From Fibrobacter sp. (GTDB lineage: Bacteria > Fibrobacterota > Fibrobacteria > Fibrobacterales > Fibrobacteraceae), in NCBI GenBank assembly GCA_024398815.1, contig JAKSIL010000004.1, forward strand, positions 53,663-117,662: a stretch of DNA of 64,000 nt, written 5' to 3'. The notes beneath the pieces are model-generated. The model saw nothing but the letters and a program-made list of their open reading frames with translations, made no database searches and had not been told where the DNA came from. This document shows positions 11,706 to 21,020 of the stretch, in pieces; the first letter of the stretch is position 1, and every line of letters starts with the position of its first letter. The position numbers were made by a program, and so were the translations under genes.

Positions 11706-14700
11706 TTACTTGTTTTTCGGACGTTTGTAACCGAACGGTTTCAGCATGGTTTCGGTCACCTTGCGATCGTATCCGGGCCTGTTCGAAGGCAAAATATCGT
11801 TGCTTTCGGGGTCCTTTACCGGGGGTACCGTACAGCGGAGGATCGACTTCATGGCCACCTCGGTCTTGTAAAGGTAGGCGCCGGTACCAAACAGACGACC
11901 GTCATTCGAACGCACATAGCCATCGAGATCCGGCTTCATTTCGAAGAACAAGGTCATCACGGCAGCATCGTTCACGAACGAGGGGTCGTTCAATTCCTGG
12001 TCGAACTCGAAATACTCCACAAACGAGCCCAGGGTCGTGTACACCCAAATTTTCGTCGTCATCACGGTATTGTAAAGGTTCGCATTCTTAATGTCAGAGG
12101 TGGAAGCAGCACCCAGTTGCTGTTTGAATTCATCATCGCAATAGGTGTCCACGTATTCGTTCACCGACATCTTGTTGCTGTTGCTGCCATCGATTCCATC
12201 CAGCAGCACAGAACCCGACTTGTCGAGCAAATCGTCAAGAGTCGCAAGGCCGCCCAAGCCGCTCACGCTCGGGACCTTCACATCGATGACCACAGTCGGG
12301 CCCAGATGCCCTTCGAGGCCGGGATAAGGTTCATCACCGCTTCCACCGACAACGCCGCCCTTGCCGCCAACCTGGGTTTCGACTTCCTTGCCTGTCTTGG
12401 TATTGTAAATGGAGATGGCGTACTTTTCACCCTCGGCCGGGGCGTTCGCGGCGTAGTATTCTTCGGTTTTGTCGCGTGTCACGAGCGTAACCGGCTGTTC
12501 CACGGAAATGTCGACATCCTTCGCGTTCTTCATGATTACATACACGATGGAGCTGTCGCAGTTGTGCGCCTTGTCGCAATAGAAGCGGATAATGCCGTTG
12601 GTACCCTTGTTAAGGCCCTGGGTCACGAGAGTATCCATGACGACTGCGCCTCGTCCATCGTCAAGGTCCACAGTCCATTCGACATCCACGAAATTCGTAT
12701 AAATTAATTCATCTTCGATAGGCGAAACAATTTTAACCACGGGAGGAACCACGTCGAGAACCATGTGGATAGACTGGTACGCCGTATTCCCGATTTCGCT
12801 CACGTAGGTAAAGGCGACCTCGAAATGAGTGTTGCCCTCGGAATCCACGATCTGTTTCATGTTGGAATCCACGCTGTACGAGATTTCGACGTTGTTGCCC
12901 TTGGAATCCTTTTGCACATACGAGACGCTGAAATCGCCGCCCATTCCATCTTTTTTCGGAACGCCGGAGGCTGCATCGGCCTTGTACGAAAGCGTAACGT
13001 TTTCACCGCCGATATTCGTCTCGTACGAGACGGTGATTTCGTCGTTCAGCACATCGCCATTGGAATTGGTGATGTACGAAACCTTCACTTCGACTCCGTT
13101 TACTTTATCCGTATAGGTCACGATGAAAAGGCTGTCGTTATAGGGCGCGCGTACGGAGCCTCCGGACGGAAGTTCGTTCAACGCAATCTGCTGTTCGGCG
13201 ACCCCCTGCATAATCTGCTTGGTCTTGTCGTCGACGGTTTTAGTTCCCAGTTCAACATTCAGCGAAATGTTCTTCGTATTGTAGTTGCAAGTGGAATCGG
13301 TATAGGAATCGTCAAGAACGGGTTCCTTCACCACGATGTCGATTGGGTTCTTGGACTTGTTCACGTAGTAAGCGGTGTCGCCGTCTTCACGCTGTTCGGA
13401 AACGGTAAAGATGTTCGCAGCCTCGTTGCTCCAGGCATCGGTCGTTACCGTCACCTCGGGAGTCTTGGTACAGACAAATACCTTCACGTTCAAGACCGCG
13501 GCAGAATCCTTCGTCTTGTCGAAGTAGTAAAGCTGGACGGTATTGTAGCCTTCGTGCAACTCGGTAGCAGTCGTATCGGGCTGTTCGATTCCATCGCCAG
13601 TCCACGAAAGAACGATATTGTTTTCGTTTACCCAAATCTTGGACGGATCCGGATTGTCAATCACGTAGTTTTTCATCACCGTCTCGGCGTGGGTCACGAC
13701 TATCTTCGAGAGTTCCACGACGTTCACGATGTTGATTTGCACTTGTGCTTCGCTTGTGTTGCCATCGTTATCGACGACCTTCACGGAAATCGTGTAGAAC
13801 TTGTGGCCTGCGGCCAAGGCTTCGTAGTCAAACGCCGCCTTGGTCTTGATTTCGCCCGTCTTTGCATCGATAGTGAAGAATTCGCTGTCGCCACCAACGA
13901 TGCTCAGCTCGTTCTGGCGGAAATTCGTATTGAGTCCGTCCTGGTCAAACACATTCAGTACGCCGACTGTTGTACCCGCAGGCTCGTTTTCCTTGACGGC
14001 CATGGTCGTATCGGTCAAGACGGGAGGGTCGTTTCTGTCGAGGACGGAGACAAGAGCCAACACGGAATCCACGACGGCAGTACCTTCGTGGACATAGACG
14101 GTTATAGTATAGCCGTGGTCGGCGAAGTTGAGCCTGCTGGGCGCTTCAAAGTCGACTGTGCTGTCTTTAACGGTAATGATACCCGTTGTCGGATTGATTT
14201 CGAAGGTGCCAGTCGGTTCAAGCATCGAGAACGTGGAGCCGCTCTTGATAGAAGTCGCTTCGACCTTGCCCACATACGTTTCCGTCGCGATGTTTTCGGG
14301 AACCGGATAGACGGTAGAAACCACGTTGATGGTCATCGTGTAGTTCGCTACCGACAGGACTTCTTTTTCAATTGCAACAGCAAAGGTGATGGTTTCATAG
14401 GGGGCGCCGTACTGGTCTTCACCAGTGGCATTGACATAGAAAAGGTTTGCAAAGTCTGCGGAACTGATAATCGCGCCATCGGTAATCACGTTGCCATTCA
14501 GAGTAAGTTTTCCCTTAGTAGGCGCCGTCACGATTTTCACGGAATACTCTTCAAGAATCGTGGAATCCGCAGCCATGGCGGGGAAACTGGAAATGTTTAC
14601 GGCCCTGTCCTTGAGAATGGTGATGGTCGTATCCTTGCTCAAGGGGTTCTTCGCCACATTGATAATATTGACTGTCAGCGGATAGCAGTTGGAAGTTCTA

Positions 14701-16226
14701 TCGCCATCTGCATAAACGGCAGCTTCCAAGCCACAAACCCAAAGCTTAAAGGTTTCCTTGTTTTCGTCAAGGGCGTCATAGGCCGCATGCAAGATAATCG
14801 GAGTTACAGGGTCCGTTTGGCCCTTGGCGAACCTGGAACTCACAAAGTCGCCGACCACCTCACCCGCTTCTACATGGCATACGGGAATATCCACATCGAC
14901 GACATCCGAGCGATGAGCGTAGTAGTTTTTATCGTTTTTGCCGGCTAGCCCCTCTTCGCTCGTATCCAAGAACTCAAAGCAATAATAAAACGGAACCGCA
15001 GTCGGAGGCGCCTTATCCAAGTAAAGCTTTACCGTATCACCTTCCACTTCATGCTTTTCGTTGAGAGCATCCTTTGTACGAATGCCAATCTTTGAGGGGT
15101 CGAACGGCACATAACGGAAGTCACCCGTAATTTCGTTGCTAAAATAAAGGTTGTTCGAAAGGAACTGGCCCGCCACCATGATATGGCCCTTTACCGAAAG
15201 CTTTCCAGAAGTCATATAGGTTCCCTGGAAAATGGCGGCATCGTTATTTTGGTTAAAGTGGGGCCATTCGATATCCATCGGCGTATAAATCAGCAAATTT
15301 CCGCCATAGTCGATGTTCGCCACCACTTCGGACGTTTCAAGGTCAAATTTTTCCCATGTGGAACCATTCCATTCAGCACCGTCATTCACGTACAGAATCT
15401 GGATTTTGGCGGCATTGGCTGCCCCCTGAATGTTGAGACCGTCGCGAACGTATAAGCGAGTCAAGCGTCCCCCATTTTGTTGCATACGCACATACAATCG
15501 CTTGTCGGCATGGCCCGCCATGGAAATTCCTTCCACATAGGCATCATACACATCACTCGAAGACACGCTTGGAGGAACATCTATATAACGTATTTCCGCC
15601 ACCCCCTGAGTCATGTTTATGGCAGGAATCCATTCGGCATCCGCGGGAGGGTCCCAATTAGGAACCTTCAAATGGGTATCCACGGAAGGCACATCCGACG
15701 GGCAATCGGCATAAGGAAAGTCAGCTTCAGGGAAATCACCGTAAACATAACCATCCGACAAGAACTGGCGCCAATGCACATAGTTTCCTTGGATGTTTCC
15801 CCGGATGCAATAATTGCCATAAAAACGGGACTTATCCTCCATGGTAGTGTATCCTGGTAGAATCAAGTTTCCAAGCACATGAACCGGCCCAACCTTGAGG
15901 GTATCCTCCTTGCCATCGTCAATTTCCAGATTTTTTCCAACGAGAATCGTACCACCTAAAGTATGATGCGGTTGGTCGATAATAAAATCACCACTTGCCG
16001 TACCCGTATAGCCATTGCCGTCATCAATCACGATATGCCGGTCGTCAAATTCGATGCCCGTGGTTCCCCACAGTTTGTATTTCATCAAATCTTCCCAATA
16101 GGATTGCTGGTCATCTTCGACAACCCCATCAAAATACAGAGGCGCCACATTTACTGCATAAGCAGAAACCGCAAACAATGCGACCAACAGCAGCTCAAGA
16201 CTGTTCTTGAGTTTACACCCTTTCAT
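11706..16226 (-). CDS. Large secreted cadherin-repeat protein (1,506 aa)
   Basis: Third member of the array. The start at 16226 (MKGCKLKNSLELLLVALFA) is preferred over an upstream ATG at 16262 because GGGGG lies 6 nt before it and it gives a normal signal peptide ending SAYA. The N-terminal module matches its neighbours (DDQQSYWEDLMKYKLWG, TLGGTILVGKN, VAGQFL, RYVPFDPSKI). The middle has only two or three cadherin-like repeats (RNDPPVL..KENEPAG). The C-terminal module is closely shared with the second gene (VVDTLVTQGLNKGTNGI, YCDKAHNCDSS, EEYYAANAPAEGE, YPGLEGHLGPT, WVYTTLGSFVEYF, LKPFGYKRPKNK) but lacks its long Ser/Lys tail. Paired cysteines in YCDKA.NCDS are conserved between the two. Role inferred as surface or adhesive. 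Confidence 0.87.
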   Translation of the reverse strand: MKGCKLKNSLELLLVALFAVSAYAVNVAPLYFDGVVEDDQQSYWEDLMKYKLWGTTGIEFDDRHIVIDDGNGYTGTASGDFIIDQPHHTLGGTILVGKNLEIDDGKEDTLKVGPVHVLGNLILPGYTTMEDKSRFYGNYCIRGNIQGNYVHWRQFLSDGYVYGDFPEADFPYADCPSDVPSVDTHLKVPNWDPPADAEWIPAINMTQGVAEIRYIDVPPSVSSSDVYDAYVEGISMAGHADKRLYVRMQQNGGRLTRLYVRDGLNIQGAANAAKIQILYVNDGAEWNGSTWEKFDLETSEVVANIDYGGNLLIYTPMDIEWPHFNQNNDAAIFQGTYMTSGKLSVKGHIMVAGQFLSNNLYFSNEITGDFRYVPFDPSKIGIRTKDALNEKHEVEGDTVKLYLDKAPPTAVPFYYCFEFLDTSEEGLAGKNDKNYYAHRSDVVDVDIPVCHVEAGEVVGDFVSSRFAKGQTDPVTPIILHAAYDALDENKETFKLWVCGLEAAVYADGDRTSNCYPLTVNIINVAKNPLSKDTTITILKDRAVNISSFPAMAADSTILEEYSVKIVTAPTKGKLTLNGNVITDGAIISSADFANLFYVNATGEDQYGAPYETITFAVAIEKEVLSVANYTMTINVVSTVYPVPENIATETYVGKVEATSIKSGSTFSMLEPTGTFEINPTTGIITVKDSTVDFEAPSRLNFADHGYTITVYVHEGTAVVDSVLALVSVLDRNDPPVLTDTTMAVKENEPAGTTVGVLNVFDQDGLNTNFRQNELSIVGGDSEFFTIDAKTGEIKTKAAFDYEALAAGHKFYTISVKVVDNDGNTSEAQVQINIVNVVELSKIVVTHAETVMKNYVIDNPDPSKIWVNENNIVLSWTGDGIEQPDTTATELHEGYNTVQLYYFDKTKDSAAVLNVKVFVCTKTPEVTVTTDAWSNEAANIFTVSEQREDGDTAYYVNKSKNPIDIVVKEPVLDDSYTDSTCNYNTKNISLNVELGTKTVDDKTKQIMQGVAEQQIALNELPSGGSVRAPYNDSLFIVTYTDKVNGVEVKVSYITNSNGDVLNDEITVSYETNIGGENVTLSYKADAASGVPKKDGMGGDFSVSYVQKDSKGNNVEISYSVDSNMKQIVDSEGNTHFEVAFTYVSEIGNTAYQSIHMVLDVVPPVVKIVSPIEDELIYTNFVDVEWTVDLDDGRGAVVMDTLVTQGLNKGTNGIIRFYCDKAHNCDSSIVYVIMKNAKDVDISVEQPVTLVTRDKTEEYYAANAPAEGEKYAISIYNTKTGKEVETQVGGKGGVVGGSGDEPYPGLEGHLGPTVVIDVKVPSVSGLGGLATLDDLLDKSGSVLLDGIDGSNSNKMSVNEYVDTYCDDEFKQQLGAASTSDIKNANLYNTVMTTKIWVYTTLGSFVEYFEFDQELNDPSFVNDAAVMTLFFEMKPDLDGYVRSNDGRLFGTGAYLYKTEVAMKSILRCTVPPVKDPESNDILPSNRPGYDRKVTETMLKPFGYKRPKNK

Positions 16227-16571
16227 ATAACCCCCGGGCCCTCGGCCCATAGACATCCACAAACAAATCCAACAACATTAACACCTTAAATATAGCTAAT
16301 GTAAAAATAGTTTTGCGTTTGTAGCATCCACATATGAAAATACAACATTTTTTTGTGATAAAACACGCATTTTTTTTGCAAAAATCTTGTCAAATTGGCA
16401 AAAACGAGCTATATTTCGTGGTCCTAGGCCCTGCGCAATGACTATTTGCGGGCAAATCGCCAGGGCGAAAGCAGCAACGGACTTGCGGATTTTTATGTGC
16501 TCAGGTAGCCTAGGATTTTTTTTGCAACCCCCGGGTTGCATTTTTGTTTTACCGCCAAAAGTCCCCCAGCA
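16227..16571. other. Intergenic region, divergent, AT-rich
   Basis: No convincing gene. On the minus strand a TATATT hexamer at about 16290 could be the -10 of the third cadherin gene, but I see no good -35. A palindrome CAACCCCCGGGTTG lies near 16525 with a T-run before it. The rest is unexplained. Confidence 0.4.
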
Positions 16572-16667
16572 GAGTTATGAGGTATGAATTATGAGTTATG
16601 AGATTCTAGTCACGCGCCGCCGGCGCCAAATGTCCTCTTATAATTTATAATTCATAATTTATAACTA
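16572..16667 (+). repeat. Nested palindrome with heptad arms (AT type)
   Basis: Left arm 16572-16602 (units such as TATGAAT, TATGAGT) and right arm 16637-16667 (TTATAAT, TCATAAT types) are built of 7-nt units and pair over 31 nt with two mismatches. Five of the pairs are G-T, all with G in the left arm and T in the right, so the plus-strand RNA folds better than the minus-strand RNA. The 34-nt loop contains GCGCCG-C-CGGCGC (16614-16626). It ends 26 nt before the histidine phosphatase ATG. Confidence 0.7.
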
Positions 16668-16693
16668 GACGCTAACCCCTAAGCCCGTAAAAA

Positions 16694-17314
16694 ATGATTC
16701 TCTGGACCTTTAGACATACCAAGCCTTTCAACCCGAACGACGTCTGCTACGGCAGGCTCGACTTCGACGTATCGCCCACTTTCGACCAGGAATCATCGGC
16801 TGCCATAGAGGACTACCTCAAGACGGACGCAAAGCCAACGAGGCTGTTCAGCAGTCCGCTCATCCGCGCCTACCGGTTGGCCGAAAAAGTATCGCAAGCG
16901 ACAGGCCTTGCCGTTGAAAAAGTCGACGCCATCCAAGAGATAAACTTCGGCTCGTGGGAAGGGCATAAGCTCACTGCGGTCCCGCGCGACGAAATGTACG
17001 CCTGGCTGAAGGACCTCCGCGGATTCCGCTTCCCCAACGGAGAAAGTTTTTACGACGTGGACAAGCGCGTCGGGGATTTCCTGGACACGCTCGACGACAA
17101 TGGCGAATACCTGTTCGTGACGCACGCCGGTGCAATCGCAGCCCTGATGCACAGCCGATGCGGGCTTCCCGACGAAAAATTCGTCGAAGGAGAATTCAGC
17201 TACACCATGGTGACGCGTTTCGAATTCAAACGCAACGAAGACGGCCACTTCTTCGGAAGTTTCACTAAAATCCACGACGGCATACAGATGCCGCCCCTAA
17301 AGATGGGCGTCTAG
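16694..17314 (+). CDS. Histidine phosphatase family protein (CobC/PhoE-like)
   Basis: 206 residues of the phosphoglycerate-mutase-like superfamily. The catalytic RHT motif is at residues 7-9 (usual form RH[GT]), FSSPLIRAYRLAE provides the second phosphate-binding arginine, EINFGSWEG is the family acidic motif and THAG carries the second catalytic histidine. The size and the FGSWEG motif resemble alpha-ribazole phosphatase, but no cobalamin genes are nearby, so the substrate is open. Its stop codon overlaps that of the next, convergent gene: both use the palindrome CTAG at 17311-17314. Confidence 0.8.
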   Translation: MILWTFRHTKPFNPNDVCYGRLDFDVSPTFDQESSAAIEDYLKTDAKPTRLFSSPLIRAYRLAEKVSQATGLAVEKVDAIQEINFGSWEGHKLTAVPRDEMYAWLKDLRGFRFPNGESFYDVDKRVGDFLDTLDDNGEYLFVTHAGAIAALMHSRCGLPDEKFVEGEFSYTMVTRFEFKRNEDGHFFGSFTKIHDGIQMPPLKMGV

Positions 17315-18282
17315 AAATCAAAGGTGAAAAGAGCCTGGGCCCCGCCGTTCGTCAGGTCGGGCAAAATGGCCAGGTGCAGGGGATTGTCGAAGTCGCTCAA
17401 GAGTGCGTCCACAGCGGCATCGCCCATGGAATACAAATAAATTAACGCAATTCCCCAAATGTACTGGTTGCGGTTCTTGCGATAATAGGTGACGCGTTCT
17501 GCAATCTTTTCGTATTCCTCGGAGTTAGGACTTTCCTGTTCCACAAAGTGCTTGCGGTCCAAATAGTATTCCACCATGCGCTGGGACGTACGAATACTGG
17601 CCGAAGCGCCTATAATGCTCATGTACACAAGGCCGGCCTTTCCGAATTCGCCATTGTACATCTGCCCGAATCCGGGGATGATGGACCAGAGCAAAGCTTT
17701 TTTCATACTTCTGAGTTCAGTGCTCCGGTAGTTATTGTTGTACCAGATTCCAAAAGCATCGAACATACTGTACAGGTGCAAGCCGAATAGCCAGGCGTTT
17801 TCCGCATAGCGCAAGTCTTCCTGTTCCATTTTCTTGTCACTCTTTTCGCGGACGCGGCTCGCAAACTCGTTGCGCTTTTGCTGGAAATACTCCAGGCTGT
17901 CGCGATTGCCGAGCATCACTTCCCTCGTGAATATGGCGACGGAATCCCTAAACGGCTGGGCCTGTTCCAACACGCGGTCTTTTTGCCACGACTTATTGAT
18001 ATATACTTCGTATATCAAAAGGCCTTCGATGCCCGTAATGAACCCGCCACGCACATAGTGCTCGGTATAGTACTGGCCGCCGCCGGGGAAAATACTGAAC
18101 AACATCGTGTAAAGGAGGGAATTATGGGTGGTGGGAATGTCCCACTCGTTCACGGCGAGCGTATCGATGGATTCGATCCCTGTTTTGCCCTTAACGGCTA
18201 TAGTCGGCTGTTCGTCCGCATACGCCATTACACCCCCCAAAAGGGCGAAAAGCAAGAAAACTGCCGACAACCGTTTAAACAT
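17311..18282 (-). CDS. Membrane protein of DUF5683 type
   Basis: 323 residues with a signal peptide (MFKRLSAVFLLFALLGGVMAYA). Two related halves carry hydrophobic G/P/Q motifs, SIFPGGGQYYTEHY and SIIPGFGQMYNGEF, typical of the DUF5683 family of envelope proteins in Bacteroidota and Fibrobacterota. A charged segment (about residues 100-150, many Arg/Glu/Lys) lies between. The C-terminus has another hydrophobic segment (YIWGIALIYLYSMG). Function unknown. It converges on the histidine phosphatase gene with a 4-bp overlap. Confidence 0.65.
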   Translation of the reverse strand: MFKRLSAVFLLFALLGGVMAYADEQPTIAVKGKTGIESIDTLAVNEWDIPTTHNSLLYTMLFSIFPGGGQYYTEHYVRGGFITGIEGLLIYEVYINKSWQKDRVLEQAQPFRDSVAIFTREVMLGNRDSLEYFQQKRNEFASRVREKSDKKMEQEDLRYAENAWLFGLHLYSMFDAFGIWYNNNYRSTELRSMKKALLWSIIPGFGQMYNGEFGKAGLVYMSIIGASASIRTSQRMVEYYLDRKHFVEQESPNSEEYEKIAERVTYYRKNRNQYIWGIALIYLYSMGDAAVDALLSDFDNPLHLAILPDLTNGGAQALFTFDF

Positions 18283-18425
18283 CGTGGTGGAATATAGAAA
18301 TATTTAAAAGGACAAGACTGACGGTCAAAGCCCGCTATGCTGCAGTTTGCTAGATTTTTTTTGAAAAAATAGACAAAAATTTTTTATTGTCATTTTTTGA
18401 CACTAAAGTTATCTACATTAGGGGC

Positions 18426-18962
18426 ATGACGAAAATGAACGACGAAAACTTGGAAGAAACGACACGGCAGCTGGTCATCCAAATCAAGGAAGCCTTGATT
18501 GAAAGAGGCGAAATGATGGCCACGGCGGAATCCTGCACCGGCGGGCTTATCGCAAGCGACATCGTCAACGAACCCGGTTCGTCGGCAGTGCTCGCAGGCG
18601 GAATTGTCGCCTACCAGAACGAAGTGAAGGCTGCCCTTCTCGACGTCCCCCAGGATGTTCTCGACAAGTTCGGCGCCGTAAGCGAACAGACGGTGAAGGC
18701 CATGGCCGAAGGCGCCCGTAAAAAGTTCAACTGCGAATGGGCAGTGGCCACATCGGGCATCGCAGGCCCCACGGGTGCAGAACCCGGGAAACCAGTCGGT
18801 TTCGTATGGATGTGTGTCGCCAGTAGTTTGCAAAATGAGGCTTTTTGTAAAATTTTCGAAGGAAACAGGCACAAAATCCGTGAAAAAGCAGTTTATAGTG
18901 TGTTGGACAAGTTACTTTTTTTGATAAATAAACAAAAAAGCACTTGCACAAACGAACACTAA
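18426..18962 (+). CDS. pncC: Nicotinamide-nucleotide amidase (PncC, CinA C-terminal domain)
   Basis: 178 residues corresponding to the stand-alone CinA C-terminal domain, which deamidates NMN to nicotinate mononucleotide in pyridine nucleotide recycling. Family motifs are [13 protein letters not shown] (catalytic serine region), [15 protein letters not shown] and [18 protein letters not shown]. The start at 18426 has AGGGG five nt upstream; an in-frame ATG at 18387 has none. The N-terminal CinA molybdopterin-like domain is absent, which is common. recA follows directly and its promoter lies inside the 3' end of this gene, the usual cinA-recA neighbourhood. Confidence 0.88.
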   Translation: MTKMNDENLEETTRQLVIQIKEALIERGEMMATAESCTGGLIASDIVNEPGSSAVLAGGIVAYQNEVKAALLDVPQDVLDKFGAVSEQTVKAMAEGARKKFNCEWAVATSGIAGPTGAEPGKPVGFVWMCVASSLQNEAFCKIFEGNRHKIREKAVYSVLDKLLFLINKQKSTCTNEH

Positions 18963-18972
18963 TTAGTATATT
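18944..18972 (+). promoter_or_regulatory. recA promoter
   Basis: TTGCAC (18944-18949), 17-bp spacer, TATATT (18967-18972), overlapping the last codons of pncC and 31 nt before the recA ATG. The TGCAC overlapping the -35, followed by N4 and GAACA, matches only partly the TGCNC-N4-GTGCA LexA box that I recall as reported for Fibrobacter, so SOS control is possible but weakly supported. Confidence 0.6.
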
Positions 18973-19003
18973 AACAAAAAACAAAGATAAAATGGAGCAA
19001 AAT

Positions 19004-20104
19004 ATGGCTAAGAAAATGAACACCCCAACTAGCAACCTTTCCGCCGACAAGGCAAAGGCGGTCGAAGCCGCCATCGCCCAGATCGAAAAAAACTATGGTA
19101 AAGGTTCCATCATGGCACTTGGCAGCCAGCCCGTCGAAGAAATCCCGGTCATCCCCAGCGGATGCATCCAGCTTGACATGGCCCTTGGCGTGGGAGGCTT
19201 CCCGCGTGGCCGTATCATCGAAATCTACGGACCCGAATCCTCCGGCAAGACGACCCTCACCCTCCACGCCATCGCCGAAGCCCAGAAGCTCGGCGGCGTC
19301 GCGGCCTTCATAGACGCAGAACACGCTTTCGACGCAGTCTACGCCCGCAAGCTCGGCGTCGATATCGAATCCCTTCTCGTGTCCCAGCCGGACACCGGTG
19401 AACAGGCTCTCGACATCGCAGAAACGCTCGTCCGCTCCGGTGCCATCGACATCATCGTCATCGACTCCGTGGCAGCCCTCGTGCCGCAGGCCGAAATCAA
19501 CGGCGAAATGGGCGACAACCACGTCGGTCTCCAGGCCCGACTCATGAGCCAGGCTCTCCGCAAGCTCACCGGCATTCTCTCCAAGTCGAACACCTGCATG
19601 CTGTTCATCAACCAGCTGCGCATGAAGATTGGCGTGATGTTCGGAAATCCGGAAACCACCACCGGCGGCAACGCACTCAAGTTCTACGCCACGCAGCGCA
19701 TCGACATCCGTCGCATCGCAGCCATCAAGGACGGCGAAGAAGTCATCGGCAACCGCACGCGCGTCAAAGTCGTCAAGAACAAGGTCGCGGCACCGTTTAC
19801 CCAGTGCGAATTCGACATTCTTTACGGCTGCGGCATCTCCCGCGAAGCTTCCATCCTCGACCTCGCCAGCGAACTGGACATCATCCAGAAGAGCGGTTCC
19901 TGGTTCAGCTACAACAACGAACGCATCGGCCAGGGTCGTGAAAACACCCGCCTGTTCCTGAAGGACAATCCGGAACTCTGCAACGAAATCGAGCAGAAGA
20001 TTCGCGAAAGCATGAAGGACGTGGAGCTATTCAAGCTGGGCGAAAACGAAGCCGTTGAACTTGGCGAAGACGAAAACGGCGAATCCGTGGTCGCCGAGGC
20101 ATAA
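19004..20104 (+). CDS. recA: Recombinase RecA
   Basis: 366 residues, normal for RecA, which forms ATP-dependent filaments on single-stranded DNA for strand exchange and stimulates LexA self-cleavage. Walker A is GPESSGKTT at about residues 76-84. The family signatures [34 protein letters not shown] (Walker B), [16 protein letters not shown] (loop L1 region) and [28 protein letters not shown] (loop L2) are intact. The start at 19004 is chosen for GGAG seven nt upstream; in-frame ATGs at 18944 and 18992 are less likely. The C-terminus is acidic ([15 protein letters not shown]), as usual. A hairpin terminator follows. Confidence 0.97.
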   Translation: MAKKMNTPTSNLSADKAKAVEAAIAQIEKNYGKGSIMALGSQPVEEIPVIPSGCIQLDMALGVGGFPRGRIIEIYGPESSGKTTLTLHAIAEAQKLGGVAAFIDAEHAFDAVYARKLGVDIESLLVSQPDTGEQALDIAETLVRSGAIDIIVIDSVAALVPQAEINGEMGDNHVGLQARLMSQALRKLTGILSKSNTCMLFINQLRMKIGVMFGNPETTTGGNALKFYATQRIDIRRIAAIKDGEEVIGNRTRVKVVKNKVAAPFTQCEFDILYGCGISREASILDLASELDIIQKSGSWFSYNNERIGQGRENTRLFLKDNPELCNEIEQKIRESMKDVELFKLGENEAVELGEDENGESVVAEA

Positions 20105-20161
20105 GCCTCAGCCGCAACGGAAAACGACTGTCGCCAAACAAAGTATTCTTCCTAAAAAACA

Positions 20162-20209
20162 AACTCTCGCAGGTCCTTTAGCCATTGGGACTGGCGGGAG
20201 TTTTTTTTC
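20162..20209 (+). terminator. recA terminator
   Basis: AACTCTCGC (20162-20170) pairs with GCGGGAGTT (one T-G pair) and is followed by eight T residues, about 60 nt after the recA stop. Confidence 0.8.
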
Positions 20210-20255
20210 GCAGAAAATCGATTATTTCAAAAATTTTTGTTATTTTAACGACAAG

Positions 20256-21020
20256 ATGTTTAAATTGGCACGTTTATCTGCATTGCTTTTGACAGCAGGC
20301 TTTGGTTACGCCTGCGCGCAGAACGTGTGTCCGCATTTTTTGCTGGACTCGGCAATGGTGGTGAACGTTGAAGGGCAATTCGTAAATGCGCAGAATTCCC
20401 GCACGAACATCTACGTGGAATGGAGGCACCATCCCGAGGCGCTGGATTCCTTCTTCATAGACATTCCGACGAAATCATTCATGTTCGTAACGGCGGGCGA
20501 ATACCGTTACATGCGGTACAATTCTCCCAAGGTGAAGCGCCAGCTAGGGTTGCACCACTTGCGAGAAACCATCGGCAACACTCCGCTGAAGCTGGACGAC
20601 CTAGAACTCCTGGCCAACGGTTCATTTTTGTGCAAGGACTCCACCGACAAACGGCCCAACATACTCCCGACGGCATTCTCGAACATGTGGTGGTCTTTAG
20701 TGGCCGACACGCTCCCGAAGCCGAGAAAGGTCACCATGAAAGGCGCCAGAAAGGAAGCCCGCACATTCAATATTGGAGCGTGGAAGGATTTTTCCGGCGT
20801 TCAACTGCCGACCCTGGTCTCCTTAAGCAGCGAAAATTACAGCGGCAACCTGTGGGTCCGCTCTGCCTACCCCATCGAGCAAATCACGAAAGACCCCGTG
20901 GCCGAAAAAGCCAAGGAATTCAACCTCCGCACTCCGAAGTTATTCCGTAAAATTCCTGTTGAGGGGAAACGAGAAATACCCCTGATACTCAAGCTGAACC
21001 AGGAATTCCTGAGAGATTGA
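20256..21020 (+). CDS. Secreted protein of unknown function (254 aa)
   Basis: Starts MFKLARLSALLLTAGFGYACAQ, a signal peptide with possible cleavage at ACA-Q. The mature part is mixed alpha/beta with a NIYVEWRHHPEALDSFFIDIP segment, a lipid-carrier-like feel (alternating strands) and no catalytic motif that I recognise. A LolA-like outer-membrane carrier fold is a guess only. The start at 20256 is preferred over an upstream ATG at 20055 that lies within recA. Its last 81 bp overlap the end of the convergent beta-barrel gene. Confidence 0.6.
   Translation: MFKLARLSALLLTAGFGYACAQNVCPHFLLDSAMVVNVEGQFVNAQNSRTNIYVEWRHHPEALDSFFIDIPTKSFMFVTAGEYRYMRYNSPKVKRQLGLHHLRETIGNTPLKLDDLELLANGSFLCKDSTDKRPNILPTAFSNMWWSLVADTLPKPRKVTMKGARKEARTFNIGAWKDFSGVQLPTLVSLSSENYSGNLWVRSAYPIEQITKDPVAEKAKEFNLRTPKLFRKIPVEGKREIPLILKLNQEFLRD

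Noticed and set aside
12765..14948. A 727-codon plus-strand frame opposite the third cadherin gene
   Set aside because: Antisense shadow of a well-supported gene; no ribosome site or domain.
20055..20255. An upstream extension of the secreted protein at 20256
   Set aside because: It would start inside recA and run through the recA terminator; the ATG at 20256 gives a proper signal peptide.
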